DNA of 64,000 nucleotides from contig CAYPAV010000020.1 of NCBI GenBank assembly GCA_964408805.1, positions 1-64,000 of the forward strand, in the 5' to 3' direction. A program made the position numbers and the translations under genes. Shown here one piece after another: positions 25,575 to 35,895 of the stretch; positions within the stretch are counted from its first letter, which is position 1, and each line of letters opens with the position of its first letter. The DNA is from CAYPAV01 sp964408805. GTDB taxonomy: Bacteria > Pseudomonadota > Alphaproteobacteria > UBA8366. The notes below the pieces were generated by a model. The model was given only the letters and a program-made list of their open reading frames with translations, did not search any database and was not told where the DNA came from.

Positions 25575-26827
25575 TAGCCGAAGAGTTCCCTGACGGTTTC
25601 CAGTGCCTGGACCAGCGTGTCGGCTTCGGCGCGGGTGTTGTACATCCCAAAGGAGGCACGTGCCGTCGCCGGGGTGCCCATTCGGTCCATCAGCGGTTGC
25701 GCGCAATGATGGCCGGCGCGAATGCACACGCCGGCGCGGTCGATCACGGTGCTGATGTCGTGCGGATGCGCGCTCGCCATGGTGAAGGAGATTACGCTGG
25801 TCTTGTCGGGTGCGGTGCCGATGATCTTGAGGCCGTCGATCGAGGCCAGGCGCTGGGTCGCGTAGTTCAACAGATCGCGTTCGTGCTCGGCGATCGCCGG
25901 GAGACCTACCCCGCCGACATAATCCAAGGCGGCACCGAGACCGATCGCCTGGACGATCGGCGGCGTACCCGCTTCGAACTTGGCGGGTAGGGCGGCCCAG
26001 GTGCTCTTCTCGATGGTGACCGTGGCGATCATGTCGCCGCCGCCGAGGAAGGGCGGCATGGCGTCGAGGATCTCTTCCTTGCCGTAAAGCACGCCGATGC
26101 CGGACGGGCCGTAGATCTTGTGACCGGTGAAGACGTAGAAGTCGCAATCCAGGTCCTGGACGTCGACCGGCATGTGCATCACCGCCTGGCTGCCGTCGAC
26201 CAGAAGTTTGGCACCCGCGTCATGGGCCAGCTTCGCTATCGCCTTGATCGGCACCACCGTGCCCATGACGTTGGAGACATGGGTGATCGCGATGAGCTTG
26301 GTCTTCGGCGTGATCAGCCGGGCCAGATCCTCGATCCGGAACTCGCCGTCATCGGTCACCGGGGCCGCTTTCAATACCAAATCGCGTTCGTCGCGGATCA
26401 GCTGCCAGGGGACGATGTTCGAATGGTGCTCCATCTCGGAGATGATGATTTCGTCGCCGGGCTGGAGGAACTTCCGCCCGTAACTGTAGGCGGCCAGGTT
26501 GATGGCTTCAGTGGCGTTCTTGGCGAAGACGATCTCGTGGCGATGTCGCGCATTGAGAAAGCGCTGCACGATATCGCGCGACCCCTCGTAGCGCGCGGTC
26601 GCGCGTTCGCTCAAGTAATAGGCGCCGCGATGGACGTTGGCGTATTCGCTTGTATAGACGTCCTGGAGGGTGTCCAGCACCTGGCGCGGTTTCTGTGCCG
26701 AGGCGCCGTTGTCGAGAAAGGCCAGCGGTTTGCCATGGACCTCGCGCGCCAGAATCGGAAAGTCGCCGCGAATTCGGTCGATGTCGTAGGTGGTTCCGCT
26801 GGTCAGGTTTTCGGCCGCATGGGTCAT
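25574..26827 (-). CDS. sufS: Cysteine desulfurase SufS
   Basis: The 417-residue PLP enzyme takes sulfur from cysteine for cluster assembly. It has HRGAYYLSERAT, ISEMEHHSNIVPW, the PLP lysine in FTGHKIYGPSG, and the catalytic cysteine region RAGHHCAQPLM in the short-loop (group II) form. The ATG at 26827 overlaps the sufD stop as ATGA, and a much longer open frame upstream is sufD read in another frame. The sufU start overlaps its stop, so the trio is translationally coupled. Confidence 0.96.
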   Translation of the reverse strand: MTHAAENLTSGTTYDIDRIRGDFPILAREVHGKPLAFLDNGASAQKPRQVLDTLQDVYTSEYANVHRGAYYLSERATARYEGSRDIVQRFLNARHRHEIVFAKNATEAINLAAYSYGRKFLQPGDEIIISEMEHHSNIVPWQLIRDERDLVLKAAPVTDDGEFRIEDLARLITPKTKLIAITHVSNVMGTVVPIKAIAKLAHDAGAKLLVDGSQAVMHMPVDVQDLDCDFYVFTGHKIYGPSGIGVLYGKEEILDAMPPFLGGGDMIATVTIEKSTWAALPAKFEAGTPPIVQAIGLGAALDYVGGVGLPAIAEHERDLLNYATQRLASIDGLKIIGTAPDKTSVISFTMASAHPHDISTVIDRAGVCIRAGHHCAQPLMDRMGTPATARASFGMYNTRAEADTLVQALETVRELFG

Positions 26828-28155
26828 GCCGGTCCTTCCACTCGTCGTTTGGAGAGCCAATCCTCCAGCACCGCACCGAAGGCGCTTCGCAGGTCCTCGT
26901 CCGCGATTTCCTCGAGACCCTCGTTCAAGAAGGCCGCGACCAGAAGGTCGCGCGCCGTCGCCTCGTCGACGCCGCGCTGGCGCAGGTAGAAGAGCTGATC
27001 CCCGTCGATCTCGCCGGTGGTGGCGCCATGGCTGCATTTGACGTCGTCGGCGTAGATCTCGAGTTCGGGCTTGCTGTCGATCTCGGCGCCCGGCGACAGC
27101 AGAAGCGCCTTGTTGAGCTGGTGGCCGTCGGTCTTTTGCGCGTCTTTCCGGACCAGGATCTTGCCTTGGAAGACGCCTCGCGCCTGATCGTCGAGCGCTC
27201 CTTTGTAAACCTCGCGGGAGGTGCAGTTCGGGCGGGCGTGATCGATGAAGGTGGTGTTGTCGATATGCTGGCGTCCCCGTCCCGCATAGGCGCCGATCAG
27301 ACGGCAATCGATCTCCGTGCCGAGCAGGGTCGCGTGAATCTCGTTCCGCGCCAGCCGGCCGCCGACCTGCAGCGTGAAATTCTCGTAAGCCGCGCCTTCG
27401 CCGATCCGGGCGATGGTGGCGGCGAGATGATAGGCCTCGGCCGAATCGTTCTGAAGTTTCGCGTGAACGAGCGCCGCACCCGCTCCGATCTCGATCGAGG
27501 TCGCGCCATTCGAGAGGTATCCGCCGGTCAGGCCGATATGGCTTTCGACGAGGGTCGCGCGCGCGCCTTCACCGAGACGGACCAGGGTGCGCGGATGAAA
27601 GGCCAGCGCCTCCGCGGGCGCCGCGCCCACGGAGACGATGTGGATCGGCGTTTCGATCTCCCGGCCGGAGGCGATGCGGACGCACAGCCCGTCATGGATC
27701 AGTGCCGTGTTGAGGGCGAGCATCGGCATGTCATCGAGCGACATGACGCCGAGATCCACCTCCAGGGCATCGGGGGCCCGGGCCAGCCCATCCGCCAGAT
27801 CGGTGACCTCGACGCCGTCCGGCAAGTCGTCGAGATCCGAGAGATCGGAACGGAAGGCGCCGTTGACCAGAACCAGGCGGGGTGCGTCGATAGCGAGCGT
27901 TCCCGCCGTCGGCGGACCGTCGAGCGAGACTTGGTTCGCCAGCAGGGCCGGCGCGAATCCGCCGCGGCCGAGTCGGGTGAGGTTGGTGTATTTCCAGGCT
28001 TCGACCTTTGGTCCGGGGAGGCCGAGTTCCGAATAGCGGCGCAACCCGTCCCGGCGCAGGGCGTCGAGCCAGCCGGCACCGGCGCCCGCGAGGGCGGGAG
28101 CCACCTCGCCATATCGTTCGGCGAAGGGAAGAGGTCGGGCGGCGTCGTTCGGCAT
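26824..28155 (-). CDS. sufD: SUF scaffold subunit SufD
   Basis: The 443-residue protein is the SufD partner of the SufBC2D scaffold. Its right-handed beta-helix has conserved segments such as HIDNTTFIDHARPNCTSREV, GVFQGKILVRKDAQKTD and the C-terminal CSHGATTGEIDGDQLFYL (His important for cluster building). The N-terminal helical domain begins PFAERYGEVAPAL. It sits between sufC (12 bases) and sufS (four-base overlap). Confidence 0.95.
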   Translation of the reverse strand: MPNDAARPLPFAERYGEVAPALAGAGAGWLDALRRDGLRRYSELGLPGPKVEAWKYTNLTRLGRGGFAPALLANQVSLDGPPTAGTLAIDAPRLVLVNGAFRSDLSDLDDLPDGVEVTDLADGLARAPDALEVDLGVMSLDDMPMLALNTALIHDGLCVRIASGREIETPIHIVSVGAAPAEALAFHPRTLVRLGEGARATLVESHIGLTGGYLSNGATSIEIGAGAALVHAKLQNDSAEAYHLAATIARIGEGAAYENFTLQVGGRLARNEIHATLLGTEIDCRLIGAYAGRGRQHIDNTTFIDHARPNCTSREVYKGALDDQARGVFQGKILVRKDAQKTDGHQLNKALLLSPGAEIDSKPELEIYADDVKCSHGATTGEIDGDQLFYLRQRGVDEATARDLLVAAFLNEGLEEIADEDLRSAFGAVLEDWLSKRRVEGPA

Positions 28156-28167
28156 ACTCGCGCGTCC

Positions 28168-28923
28168 TCAGGCCGCCGTCTCGAAGAACTGGCAGTAGCC
28201 TTCCTTCTCGAGGTCGAGCGCCAAATCCTTACCGCCCGACTTCGCGATCCGGCCTTCGAACAGGACATGGACCCGGTCCGGCACAATATGGTCGAGCAGG
28301 CGCTGATAATGGGTGATCAGCAGCATCCCGCGATCCGGCGACCGAAGCGCGTTGACCCCATCGGCGACAAGCCTGAGCGCATCGATGTCGAGGCCGGAAT
28401 CGGTTTCGTCGAGCACCGCGAGGCGTGGTTCCAGAACCGCCATCTGCAGGATCTCGTTCCGCTTCTTCTCGCCGCCCGAAAAGCCCGCATTGACCGCGCG
28501 TTTCAGCATCTCGTCCGAAACGTTGAAGGCTTTCGCCTTGGCCCGGACGAACTTCACGAATTGCATGGCGTCGAGCTCGTCCTCGCCGCGATGCCGGCGG
28601 ACGGCATTGAGGGCCGTCTTGAGGAAAGTCGTGCCGGGCACCCCGGGAATTTCGACCGGATACTGAAAGCCGAGAAAGACGCCCTCGCAAGCCCGATCCT
28701 CCGGCGACATGGCGAGCAAGTCCCGGCCGTCATAGAGTACCTCGCCCTCGGTGACCTCGTAGCCCTCGCGCCCCGCGAGGATATAGGAGAGCGTGCTCTT
28801 GCCGGAGCCGTTCGGACCCATGATGGCGTGCACTTCGCCGGTCGCCAATTCGAGGTCGATGCCCCGCAGGATGTCCTGGCCATCGACCGTCGCATGAAGG
28901 TTCTTGATTTCAAGCAATGCCAT
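28168..28923 (-). CDS. sufC: SUF ATPase SufC
   Basis: The 251-residue ABC-type ATPase powers the SufBC2D scaffold in the cytoplasm. Walker A is GPNGSGKST (about 36-44), the signature is FSGGEKKRNEIL (the SufC version of LSGGQ), and Walker B is LAVLDETDSGLDID. KTALNAVRRHRGEDELD is the usual SufC insertion. It starts 28 bases after sufB and is followed closely by sufD. Confidence 0.96.
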   Translation of the reverse strand: MALLEIKNLHATVDGQDILRGIDLELATGEVHAIMGPNGSGKSTLSYILAGREGYEVTEGEVLYDGRDLLAMSPEDRACEGVFLGFQYPVEIPGVPGTTFLKTALNAVRRHRGEDELDAMQFVKFVRAKAKAFNVSDEMLKRAVNAGFSGGEKKRNEILQMAVLEPRLAVLDETDSGLDIDALRLVADGVNALRSPDRGMLLITHYQRLLDHIVPDRVHVLFEGRIAKSGGKDLALDLEKEGYCQFFETAA

Positions 28924-28951
28924 TATTTTTTTCCGTTCCCGTCTCGCCAGC

Positions 28952-30406
<1,455 letters not shown>

Positions 30407-30407
30407 G

Positions 30408-30875
30408 TCAGTCCACTCCCGCGCGATGCGCAACGGTGTCGCGTTCCACGGCGATGCGATCGATGAAATCGACCGGTGCCGCGAGTTCGGCGAGGCTCAC
30501 TTCCTCCAGCGCGGTCCGAATCGCGCTGTTTATCTTGTCCCAGCCACCGCGTATGGGGCAGAGCGATTCGACACCGCAATCGCCGTCCGATCCGTCGACG
30601 CAGGCGGTCAGCGCCACCGGACCTTCCAGCGCCTCGATGATGTCGGCGGCGGTGATGTCTGCCATCGGGTGTGCTAGGGCATAGCCGCCATGGGACCCGC
30701 GCCGCGAGTCGACCAGCCCGGCCTTGCCGAGCAGCTTCAACAATTTGCTGACCGTTGGCGCGGGGATGCCGGTCGACTGCGCCAGCTCGGGTGCGGTCCG
30801 TATGACATCCAGGTTGCGGCCCATCTCCGCCATCACGACGATGCCGTAATCGGTCAATCGGCTCAGTCTAATCAC
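30408..30875 (-). CDS. Rrf2/IscR-type SUF operon regulator
   Basis: The 155-residue winged-helix protein is of the Rrf2 family: RLTDYGIVVMAEMGRN, PAPTVSKLLKLLGKAGLVDS and RGSHGGYALAHPM are its DNA-binding features. Three cysteines (CVDGSDGDCGVESLC) match the cluster-binding loop of IscR-like sensors of Fe-S or iron status. The start is a GTG with GGAG eight bases upstream. A 25-bp IscR-type palindrome lies 40 bases before it, so it very likely represses its own operon. It is tightly linked to sufB. Confidence 0.9.
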   Translation of the reverse strand: MIRLSRLTDYGIVVMAEMGRNLDVIRTAPELAQSTGIPAPTVSKLLKLLGKAGLVDSRRGSHGGYALAHPMADITAADIIEALEGPVALTACVDGSDGDCGVESLCPIRGGWDKINSAIRTALEEVSLAELAAPVDFIDRIAVERDTVAHRAGVD

Positions 30876-30914
30876 CGGTTCGGCTCCAAATAGTCACGTA
30901 AAGTCAGTTCGATA

Positions 30915-30939
30915 ATACAGGACAACATTGGTCCTCTAT
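30915..30939. promoter_or_regulatory. IscR-type operator of the suf operon
   Basis: Read on the + strand, the left half ATACAGGAC and right half GTCCTCTAT face each other around seven bases, a perfect ATA-N2-GGAC / GTCC-N2-TAT palindrome 25 bases long. This is the length and end-sequence of the known type 1 IscR site. A minus-strand TATTAT overlaps its edge as a possible -10 element, so binding would block transcription. Confidence 0.7.
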
Positions 30940-30989
30940 TAAAATGGACTGGATTGGTACGCTTTTCAAGAAGCCGGTACAAGTCTTTT

Positions 30990-32219
30990 TCAGGAAGACG
31001 GGGTGGCCGATCCGGTGGGGGCGATGCGCGGGCCCAGGAACGGACAGATTGCGATCACGGCGAAGGCGAGAAAGGCGACGATCGCGAGTGCTGTCGATAC
31101 GCCCGCGGCGTCGCCGATGGCACCGAAGACGAGCGGGGTCACGGTGCCCGAACTCAGTCCCATGGTGTAGAAGAGACCGAAAGCGCGGGCTTGGCGATTC
31201 TCGTCGACGAATTCCGCCACGGTGCCGTAGAGCACCGAAGAGGTACCGTTGAGCGCGATGCCGATGAACGGCAGCAGTGCGAGCGACCACGAAAGCGGCA
31301 GAACGAGAAGGGCGAGGATGCCACACCCGGTGGCGGCCTCCGTGATCACGACTGTCCGAATAATGCCGATGCGTTCCGCCAGCAGGCCGCAAGCGAATTT
31401 TCCAACCGCGCCGCCGGTGAAGACGAGGGCGAGTGCGAAGCCGACGTTCTCGACCGCCGCCCCCTTCTCGATCAGCAGGAAGGGCAGAAACGGCAAGAAG
31501 GCGTAACGTGTGCCGGTGTCGAGAATGCTGGTCGCCGTGAGCAGCCAAAACCCACGCGGCTCGTGGATGCCCCAACCCTTCGTTCCATTTGCCGGCACGT
31601 CAGATCGGATTTCCGCCGGGGCAGCGGCGGCGCCGATGCGGGAAAGGAGCAGCCAGATCGCGATTCCGCCCACCATGGTGATGACGCCGTACAGCATCGA
31701 ACTGGTTCGCCAGCCGATCACACCGGCGCCGAAGGCAATCGATGTCGGCACCATCATCTTCCCGAGGTCGCCGGTGAAGTTGTAAATCCCGAGCGCGGCC
31801 CGTCGGCCGCCCTCCCGATAGGCCCGGGCGACGATCGCGGAGGAGAGCGGATGTTGCACGCTGGCACCGATACCGGTGATGGCGAGTGCGCCGATGAGCC
31901 CGATGAAGCCGCCGGCCGTACCCGCCAGAAGATACCCGAGACCGCCAATGACGGTGCCCAACATGAGAACCCGCGCCGCGCCGATCCGCTCGGCGAGAAA
32001 GCCCGCGGGCAACTGGAATCCCGCCAGTGCCGCGCTCAACACCGTCTTCAGGAGACCGACCTGGGTCAGGTTGAGGCCGAAAGCCTCGGCCCAAAGCGGC
32101 AGCATGACGTAGACTCCGTCGGTCAGGCCGTCGTGCAGGAAATGCGCCGATCCGCAGAGGCTCAAGGTGCGGCGGCGCGTCCGACGGTCGGGGAATTTGT
32201 CGGCGGAGGCGGTTGTCAT
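30990..32219 (-). CDS. MFS transporter (fosmidomycin-resistance-like)
   Basis: The 409-residue protein has about twelve membrane helices and MFS motifs. LTDGVYVMLPLWAEAFGLNL and GFLAERIGAARVLMLG cover the loop between helices 2 and 3. It resembles the Fsr/FosR-type efflux group. The substrate is unknown. It is upstream of the LysR gene's target side and transcribed on the same strand as LysR, which ends 33 bases before its start, so the regulator and transporter may be co-transcribed. Its 3' end lies about 50 bases from the suf operator. Confidence 0.85.
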   Translation of the reverse strand: MTTASADKFPDRRTRRRTLSLCGSAHFLHDGLTDGVYVMLPLWAEAFGLNLTQVGLLKTVLSAALAGFQLPAGFLAERIGAARVLMLGTVIGGLGYLLAGTAGGFIGLIGALAITGIGASVQHPLSSAIVARAYREGGRRAALGIYNFTGDLGKMMVPTSIAFGAGVIGWRTSSMLYGVITMVGGIAIWLLLSRIGAAAAPAEIRSDVPANGTKGWGIHEPRGFWLLTATSILDTGTRYAFLPFLPFLLIEKGAAVENVGFALALVFTGGAVGKFACGLLAERIGIIRTVVITEAATGCGILALLVLPLSWSLALLPFIGIALNGTSSVLYGTVAEFVDENRQARAFGLFYTMGLSSGTVTPLVFGAIGDAAGVSTALAIVAFLAFAVIAICPFLGPRIAPTGSATPSS

Positions 32220-32252
32220 GGGGACCGTTAATAGAGTGCGCGGGCGGGCGGC

Positions 32253-33170
32253 TCAATTCGAATTCGATGCCGCGATCACGGCGCGCCCGCCCGTGGTCTC
32301 CTCGTCGAGCCATCGCCGAAAGGCGACGATCTTCGAACGCTCGGCCCAAATCTCGGGACAGACGAGGTAGTAGGCGCCGGGGATCGATTCCATGTGATCG
32401 AACGGCATGATCAAATTGCCGAGCGCCAGATCGTCGGCGATGAAGGGCCGCCCGGCAATCGCGATGCCGGCCCCCTGAATGGCGGCCTGGAGGGCGAAAT
32501 GGGTGGCCTCGAAGGTCAGGCTCCGGGCCGGGTCCAGCTTCGGCAAACCGACACCCCGGAGCCAGGCGGGCCAATCGTCGGGCCGGGTGTCGGCGTAGAG
32601 GAGCGTGTGATGCCCAAGGTCCTCGGGCCGGGTCAGGGGCGGTCCGTCGGCGAGCAGTTTAGGGCTGCAGACGGGCACGATCTCGACGTCGAACAGGTGC
32701 TCGACATGGAGATCCGGCCAATCGCCGCCGCCCGAGCGGATCGCGACATCGAAGCCCTCACGCTCGAAGTTGACCGTCCGCAGCGTCGTCGAAATGCGAA
32801 GCTCGATCTCCGGATGGCGGCGCTGAAAGCGCGGCAGGCGGGCCATGAACCATCTGAGCGCGAAGGTCGACACCATGGAAACCGTGAGCGGCCCCGCATG
32901 GCGCTGGGTCTCGAGACCGGCGACGGCTGCGGCGATCCGTTCGAAACCGTCATGCAGCCCCGGCAGCAGGGCGGCGCCCGCCTCGGTGATCGCCAGGCGG
33001 CGGCGCTCGCGGCGGAACAAGGGAATGCCGAGATCGGTTTCAAGATTGCGGATCTGATGGCTCACCGCCGAGGGCGACACGTTGAGCTCTTCGGCGGCGC
33101 GGGTGACGCTTTCCGTCCGGGCCACCGCCTCGAAGGCGCGAAGGGCGATCAGGCTTGGCAAGCGGCTCAT
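32253..33170 (-). CDS. LysR-family transcription regulator (GcvA-like)
   Basis: The 305-residue protein begins with a LysR winged helix (SLIALRAFEAVARTESVTRA, ELNVSPSAVSHQIRNLETDL) and continues with the periplasmic-binding-like effector domain (GPLTVSMVSTFALRWFMARL). The sequence is nearest to the GcvA/AmpR-like branch. It is divergent from a DinB-family gene over an AT-rich 155-base region holding a LysR-type palindrome at 33251-33266, and upstream of the MFS gene on its own strand. The inducer is unknown. Confidence 0.9.
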   Translation of the reverse strand: MSRLPSLIALRAFEAVARTESVTRAAEELNVSPSAVSHQIRNLETDLGIPLFRRERRRLAITEAGAALLPGLHDGFERIAAAVAGLETQRHAGPLTVSMVSTFALRWFMARLPRFQRRHPEIELRISTTLRTVNFEREGFDVAIRSGGGDWPDLHVEHLFDVEIVPVCSPKLLADGPPLTRPEDLGHHTLLYADTRPDDWPAWLRGVGLPKLDPARSLTFEATHFALQAAIQGAGIAIAGRPFIADDLALGNLIMPFDHMESIPGAYYLVCPEIWAERSKIVAFRRWLDEETTGGRAVIAASNSN

Positions 33171-33250
33171 GAAATCTGAATCATATTCAATTAAATCTTC
33201 GATGAACTCTCATAAATACTGATTTAAAGAAAACATATAGATGAATAAAA

Positions 33251-33266
33251 TTCAATATTGGTTGAA
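33251..33266. promoter_or_regulatory. Candidate LysR-type binding site
   Basis: TTCAATATTGGTTGAA has perfect five-base arms (TTCAA and TTGAA) around six bases and fits the T-N11-A pattern of LysR boxes. It lies in a markedly AT-rich spacer between the LysR gene and the divergent DinB gene. A second ATTCAATT occurs about 65 bases nearer the LysR gene. Confidence 0.45.
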
Positions 33267-33325
33267 ATCTTATCGGTTGTTCCGGTGTGTCTTCCCCGGT
33301 ATCCAGCGGGGCTAGGAGGTGCCGG

Positions 33326-33817
33326 ATGCTATTGGAAAATCTGACTCTGATGAGCCGCTACAACCAATGGGCCAACGCGAGGCTCTATGATTGCTGCGGC
33401 GCGCTGCCGCCGGCGGTCTATCAAGAAACCCGGCCGGCGTTCTTTCGCTCCATACATCGGACCTTGAACCATATCCTTCTGGGGGACCGTATCTGGCTCT
33501 CGCGGACCAGGGGTACGACGCCGGTGACCGATCCGCTGGATACGGAACTCTATGGCGATTTCGAATCGCTGCGGGCCGCCCGCGCGGCGGAGGACCAGGG
33601 TATCCTCGACTACGTCGCCGGGCTCGCCGAGGCCGACCTTCCGGCCGACGTTCATTACGCCAACACAAGGGGCGATCCCTTCGCGACGCCGCTCGGCGTC
33701 ATCCTGCAGCACTTCTTCAATCATCAGACCCATCATCGCGGCCAGGTCCACGATATGCTGACCCAAACCGAAATCGACCCGCCGGTTCTGGACTTGATAT
33801 ATTTCGTACGCGATTGA
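33326..33817 (+). CDS. DinB-family metal-binding protein
   Basis: The 163-residue four-helix bundle has the DinB/YfiT histidine triad: TLNHILLGDRIWL and FNHQTHHRGQVHDML. Such proteins bind a divalent metal and often act as thiol-dependent transferases with bacillithiol, mycothiol or glutathione. The ATG at 33326 follows a perfect AGGAGGT, while an earlier in-frame ATG lacks one. It may be controlled by the divergent LysR regulator. The cupin gene follows after 57 bases. The substrate is unknown. Confidence 0.88.
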   Translation: MLLENLTLMSRYNQWANARLYDCCGALPPAVYQETRPAFFRSIHRTLNHILLGDRIWLSRTRGTTPVTDPLDTELYGDFESLRAARAAEDQGILDYVAGLAEADLPADVHYANTRGDPFATPLGVILQHFFNHQTHHRGQVHDMLTQTEIDPPVLDLIYFVRD

Positions 33818-33874
33818 TCGATCCCGGCGGGATCGCCGACACGAATTGGATTTCAAAATGCAAGGGGGAGAAAC

Positions 33875-34369
33875 ATGGGAAAGCGTATAGATGTCGAAGC
33901 CGTCCCGCCGGTCGTCGGGACGACATATCCGACGCCGTTCGACCAACCCGTTCGATCTCGCGAGAAACGGAAACTCGGCGATGTCGCGGGGCTGACGCAG
34001 TACGGCGTCAACCTGTTGCGCCTGCCGCCCGGCGCCTGGTCGAGCCAACGGCACTGGCACAGCCATGCGGACGAGTTCATATACGTGATCGCCGGCGAGG
34101 TCGTGCTTCTGAGCGATGACGGGGAGGAAGTCTTGAAGGCAGGCGATGCCGCGGGCTTCAAGGCCGGCGACGACAACGGTCATTGTTTGCAGAATCATTC
34201 CAACGGCGAATACCTGATCCTCGAAATCGGTTCCCGGTTCGAGGAAGACGCCGGCCATTATCCGGATGTCGATATGGTCGCCCCCGCCGGCGGGAAGCCG
34301 GCGATTTATACCCATAAGGACGGCACGCCCTATACCGATATCAAACGGCGCGGTCCGGAGTCCGACTGA
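33875..34369 (+). CDS. Cupin-domain protein
   Basis: The 164-residue protein has a single cupin barrel. Motif 1 is RHWHSHADEFIYVIAGEV (His-x-His and Glu ligands) and motif 2 is around KAGDDNGHCLQNHSNG. It resembles small metal-binding cupins of sugar or aromatic metabolism, with no signal peptide. A ribosome-binding site (GGGGGAG) is close to the ATG. It lies between a DinB gene and the FetAB-like exporter genes, and may share the DinB transcript. No function can be assigned. Confidence 0.85.
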   Translation: MGKRIDVEAVPPVVGTTYPTPFDQPVRSREKRKLGDVAGLTQYGVNLLRLPPGAWSSQRHWHSHADEFIYVIAGEVVLLSDDGEEVLKAGDAAGFKAGDDNGHCLQNHSNGEYLILEIGSRFEEDAGHYPDVDMVAPAGGKPAIYTHKDGTPYTDIKRRGPESD

Positions 34370-34486
34370 ACCGGATCCGAATCACGGCGTGTTCGCCGTT
34401 TTCCGCTTGCCTCTGGCCCTATTGGTCGTCCTATTGGGCGGGGGCGGCGCCGCGCCGTCCCGCCGTTGGCGCGGGGGATCTTCGAG

Positions 34487-35083
34487 ATGCTGTCGATACG
34501 CGATCTTCGACGCGATGGCCTGGGTCCGGTCGATCTCGAACTCGCGGCCGGTGAATGCGTCGTCGTGAGTGGTCCGTCGGGGGCCGGAAAATCGCTTTTT
34601 CTGAGGGCCGTTGCGGATCTCGATCCGAATGAGGGCGAGGTCGTCCTCGACGGCGCCGCGCGAGACGCCGTGCCGGGTCCGAATTGGCGCGGCCGTGTCA
34701 CCTATGTCGCCGCCGAGCCCGCTTGGTGGGCCGACGCAGTCGCGGCGCATTTCACCGATCTTGCGGCCGCGCGCCCGCTGGTCGAGACACTTGGTTTTCC
34801 TGCCGGGGTATTCGAGTGGCCGGTCGCCCGGCTCTCGACCGGGGAGCGTCAACGCCTCGGTCTCGCCCGCGCCCTCACCATCGATCCCAAGGTTTTGCTG
34901 CTGGATGAACCGACCTCGGGTCTCGACGACGCGGCCCGCGAAAACGTCGAGCGGCTGCTCCAACAGCGCTTGACGGCCGGGTCCGCCCTGCTGCTCGCGA
35001 CCCATGACGCCGATCAGGCCCGCCGCTTCGCAAGGCGAGCCCTTCACTTCGAAGGCGGTCGCTGCCGGGAAACTCCGACGTGA
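34487..35083 (+). CDS. fetA: ABC exporter ATPase (FetA/YbbL-like)
   Basis: The 198-residue ATPase has Walker A SGPSGAGKS, signature LSTGERQRLGLARAL and Walker B VLLLDEPTSGLDD. It is short and pairs with the membrane protein gene that overlaps it by four bases, the FetA-FetB arrangement linked to iron export and resistance to oxidative stress. I take the ATG at 34487, since the usual ATPase N-terminus begins LSIRDLRRDGLGPVDLEL; a TTG 21 bases earlier is possible. The identity of the exported ion is inferred. Confidence 0.85.
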   Translation: MLSIRDLRRDGLGPVDLELAAGECVVVSGPSGAGKSLFLRAVADLDPNEGEVVLDGAARDAVPGPNWRGRVTYVAAEPAWWADAVAAHFTDLAAARPLVETLGFPAGVFEWPVARLSTGERQRLGLARALTIDPKVLLLDEPTSGLDDAARENVERLLQQRLTAGSALLLATHDADQARRFARRALHFEGGRCRETPT

Positions 35084-35886
35084 GCCCGCTCATCGTCCTC
35101 GACGTCGCCGATCTGGCGATCGCGGCGGCCCTTCTGCTGATCAATGGGGGGCTCTCGCTCTGGCTGCAGCTTCGCCTCGAGGTCCGTTTCCTGGTCGCGG
35201 CCCTTCGCATGGTGGCGCAGCTTTTGCTGATCGGGCTGGTGCTGAAATGGCTGTTCGTTGCCGCCTCGCCCGTTTGGACCGGGTTGGCCGCGCTGGCGAT
35301 GATAATATTCGCGGGGCGCGAGGCGCTGGCCCGGCAGGATCGCCGGTTCGCCGGGTGGTGGGGATACGGGCTCGGCACGACGGCGATGCTGATGGCCTCG
35401 ATGCTGGTAACCGTCTTCGCCTTGACGACCCAGCTCCGGCCCGACCCCTGGTTCGATCCGCGCTATGCCATTCCGCTTTTGGGCATGGTTCTCGGCAATA
35501 CCATGACCGGCGTCAGCCTCGGGCTGCATGCGCTCTCGACGGGGGCGTGGCGCGATCGCACCGCGATCGAGGCGCGGCTGGCGCTGGGATCCACGCGCTG
35601 GGAAGCGATGCGCGGCGTCGCCCGGAGTGCCATGACCACGGCGTTGATGCCGGTCATCAATTCGATGGCGGCGTCGGGTCTGGTCTACCTGCCGGGCATG
35701 ATGACCGGTCAGATCCTCTCCGGCGTGGCGCCGATGGAGGCGGTCAAATACCAGATCCTGGTGATGTTCCTGATCGCCGGCGGGACCGGCATGGGCTCCG
35801 TCGTCGCGGTGATGGGCGGGGTCCTGCGCCCGACGGATCAGCGGCACCGCCTGCGGCTCGAACGACTCGACGCGCTTCGGGCCTGA
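35080..35886 (+). CDS. fetB: ABC exporter permease (FetB/YbbM-like)
   Basis: The 268-residue membrane protein has about six to seven helices and the UPF0014/FetB signatures RLEVRFLVAALRMVAQLLLI, PLLGMVLGNTMTGVSLGL and SGLVYLPGMMTGQILSG. The GTG at 35080 overlaps the ATPase gene as GTGA. Together they should form an inner-membrane exporter of iron or a related metal. The next gene converges from the other side after nine bases. No metal-responsive site is obvious upstream. Confidence 0.88.
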   Translation: MSPLIVLDVADLAIAAALLLINGGLSLWLQLRLEVRFLVAALRMVAQLLLIGLVLKWLFVAASPVWTGLAALAMIIFAGREALARQDRRFAGWWGYGLGTTAMLMASMLVTVFALTTQLRPDPWFDPRYAIPLLGMVLGNTMTGVSLGLHALSTGAWRDRTAIEARLALGSTRWEAMRGVARSAMTTALMPVINSMAASGLVYLPGMMTGQILSGVAPMEAVKYQILVMFLIAGGTGMGSVVAVMGGVLRPTDQRHRLRLERLDALRA

Positions 35887-35895
35887 CGGCGAAAC

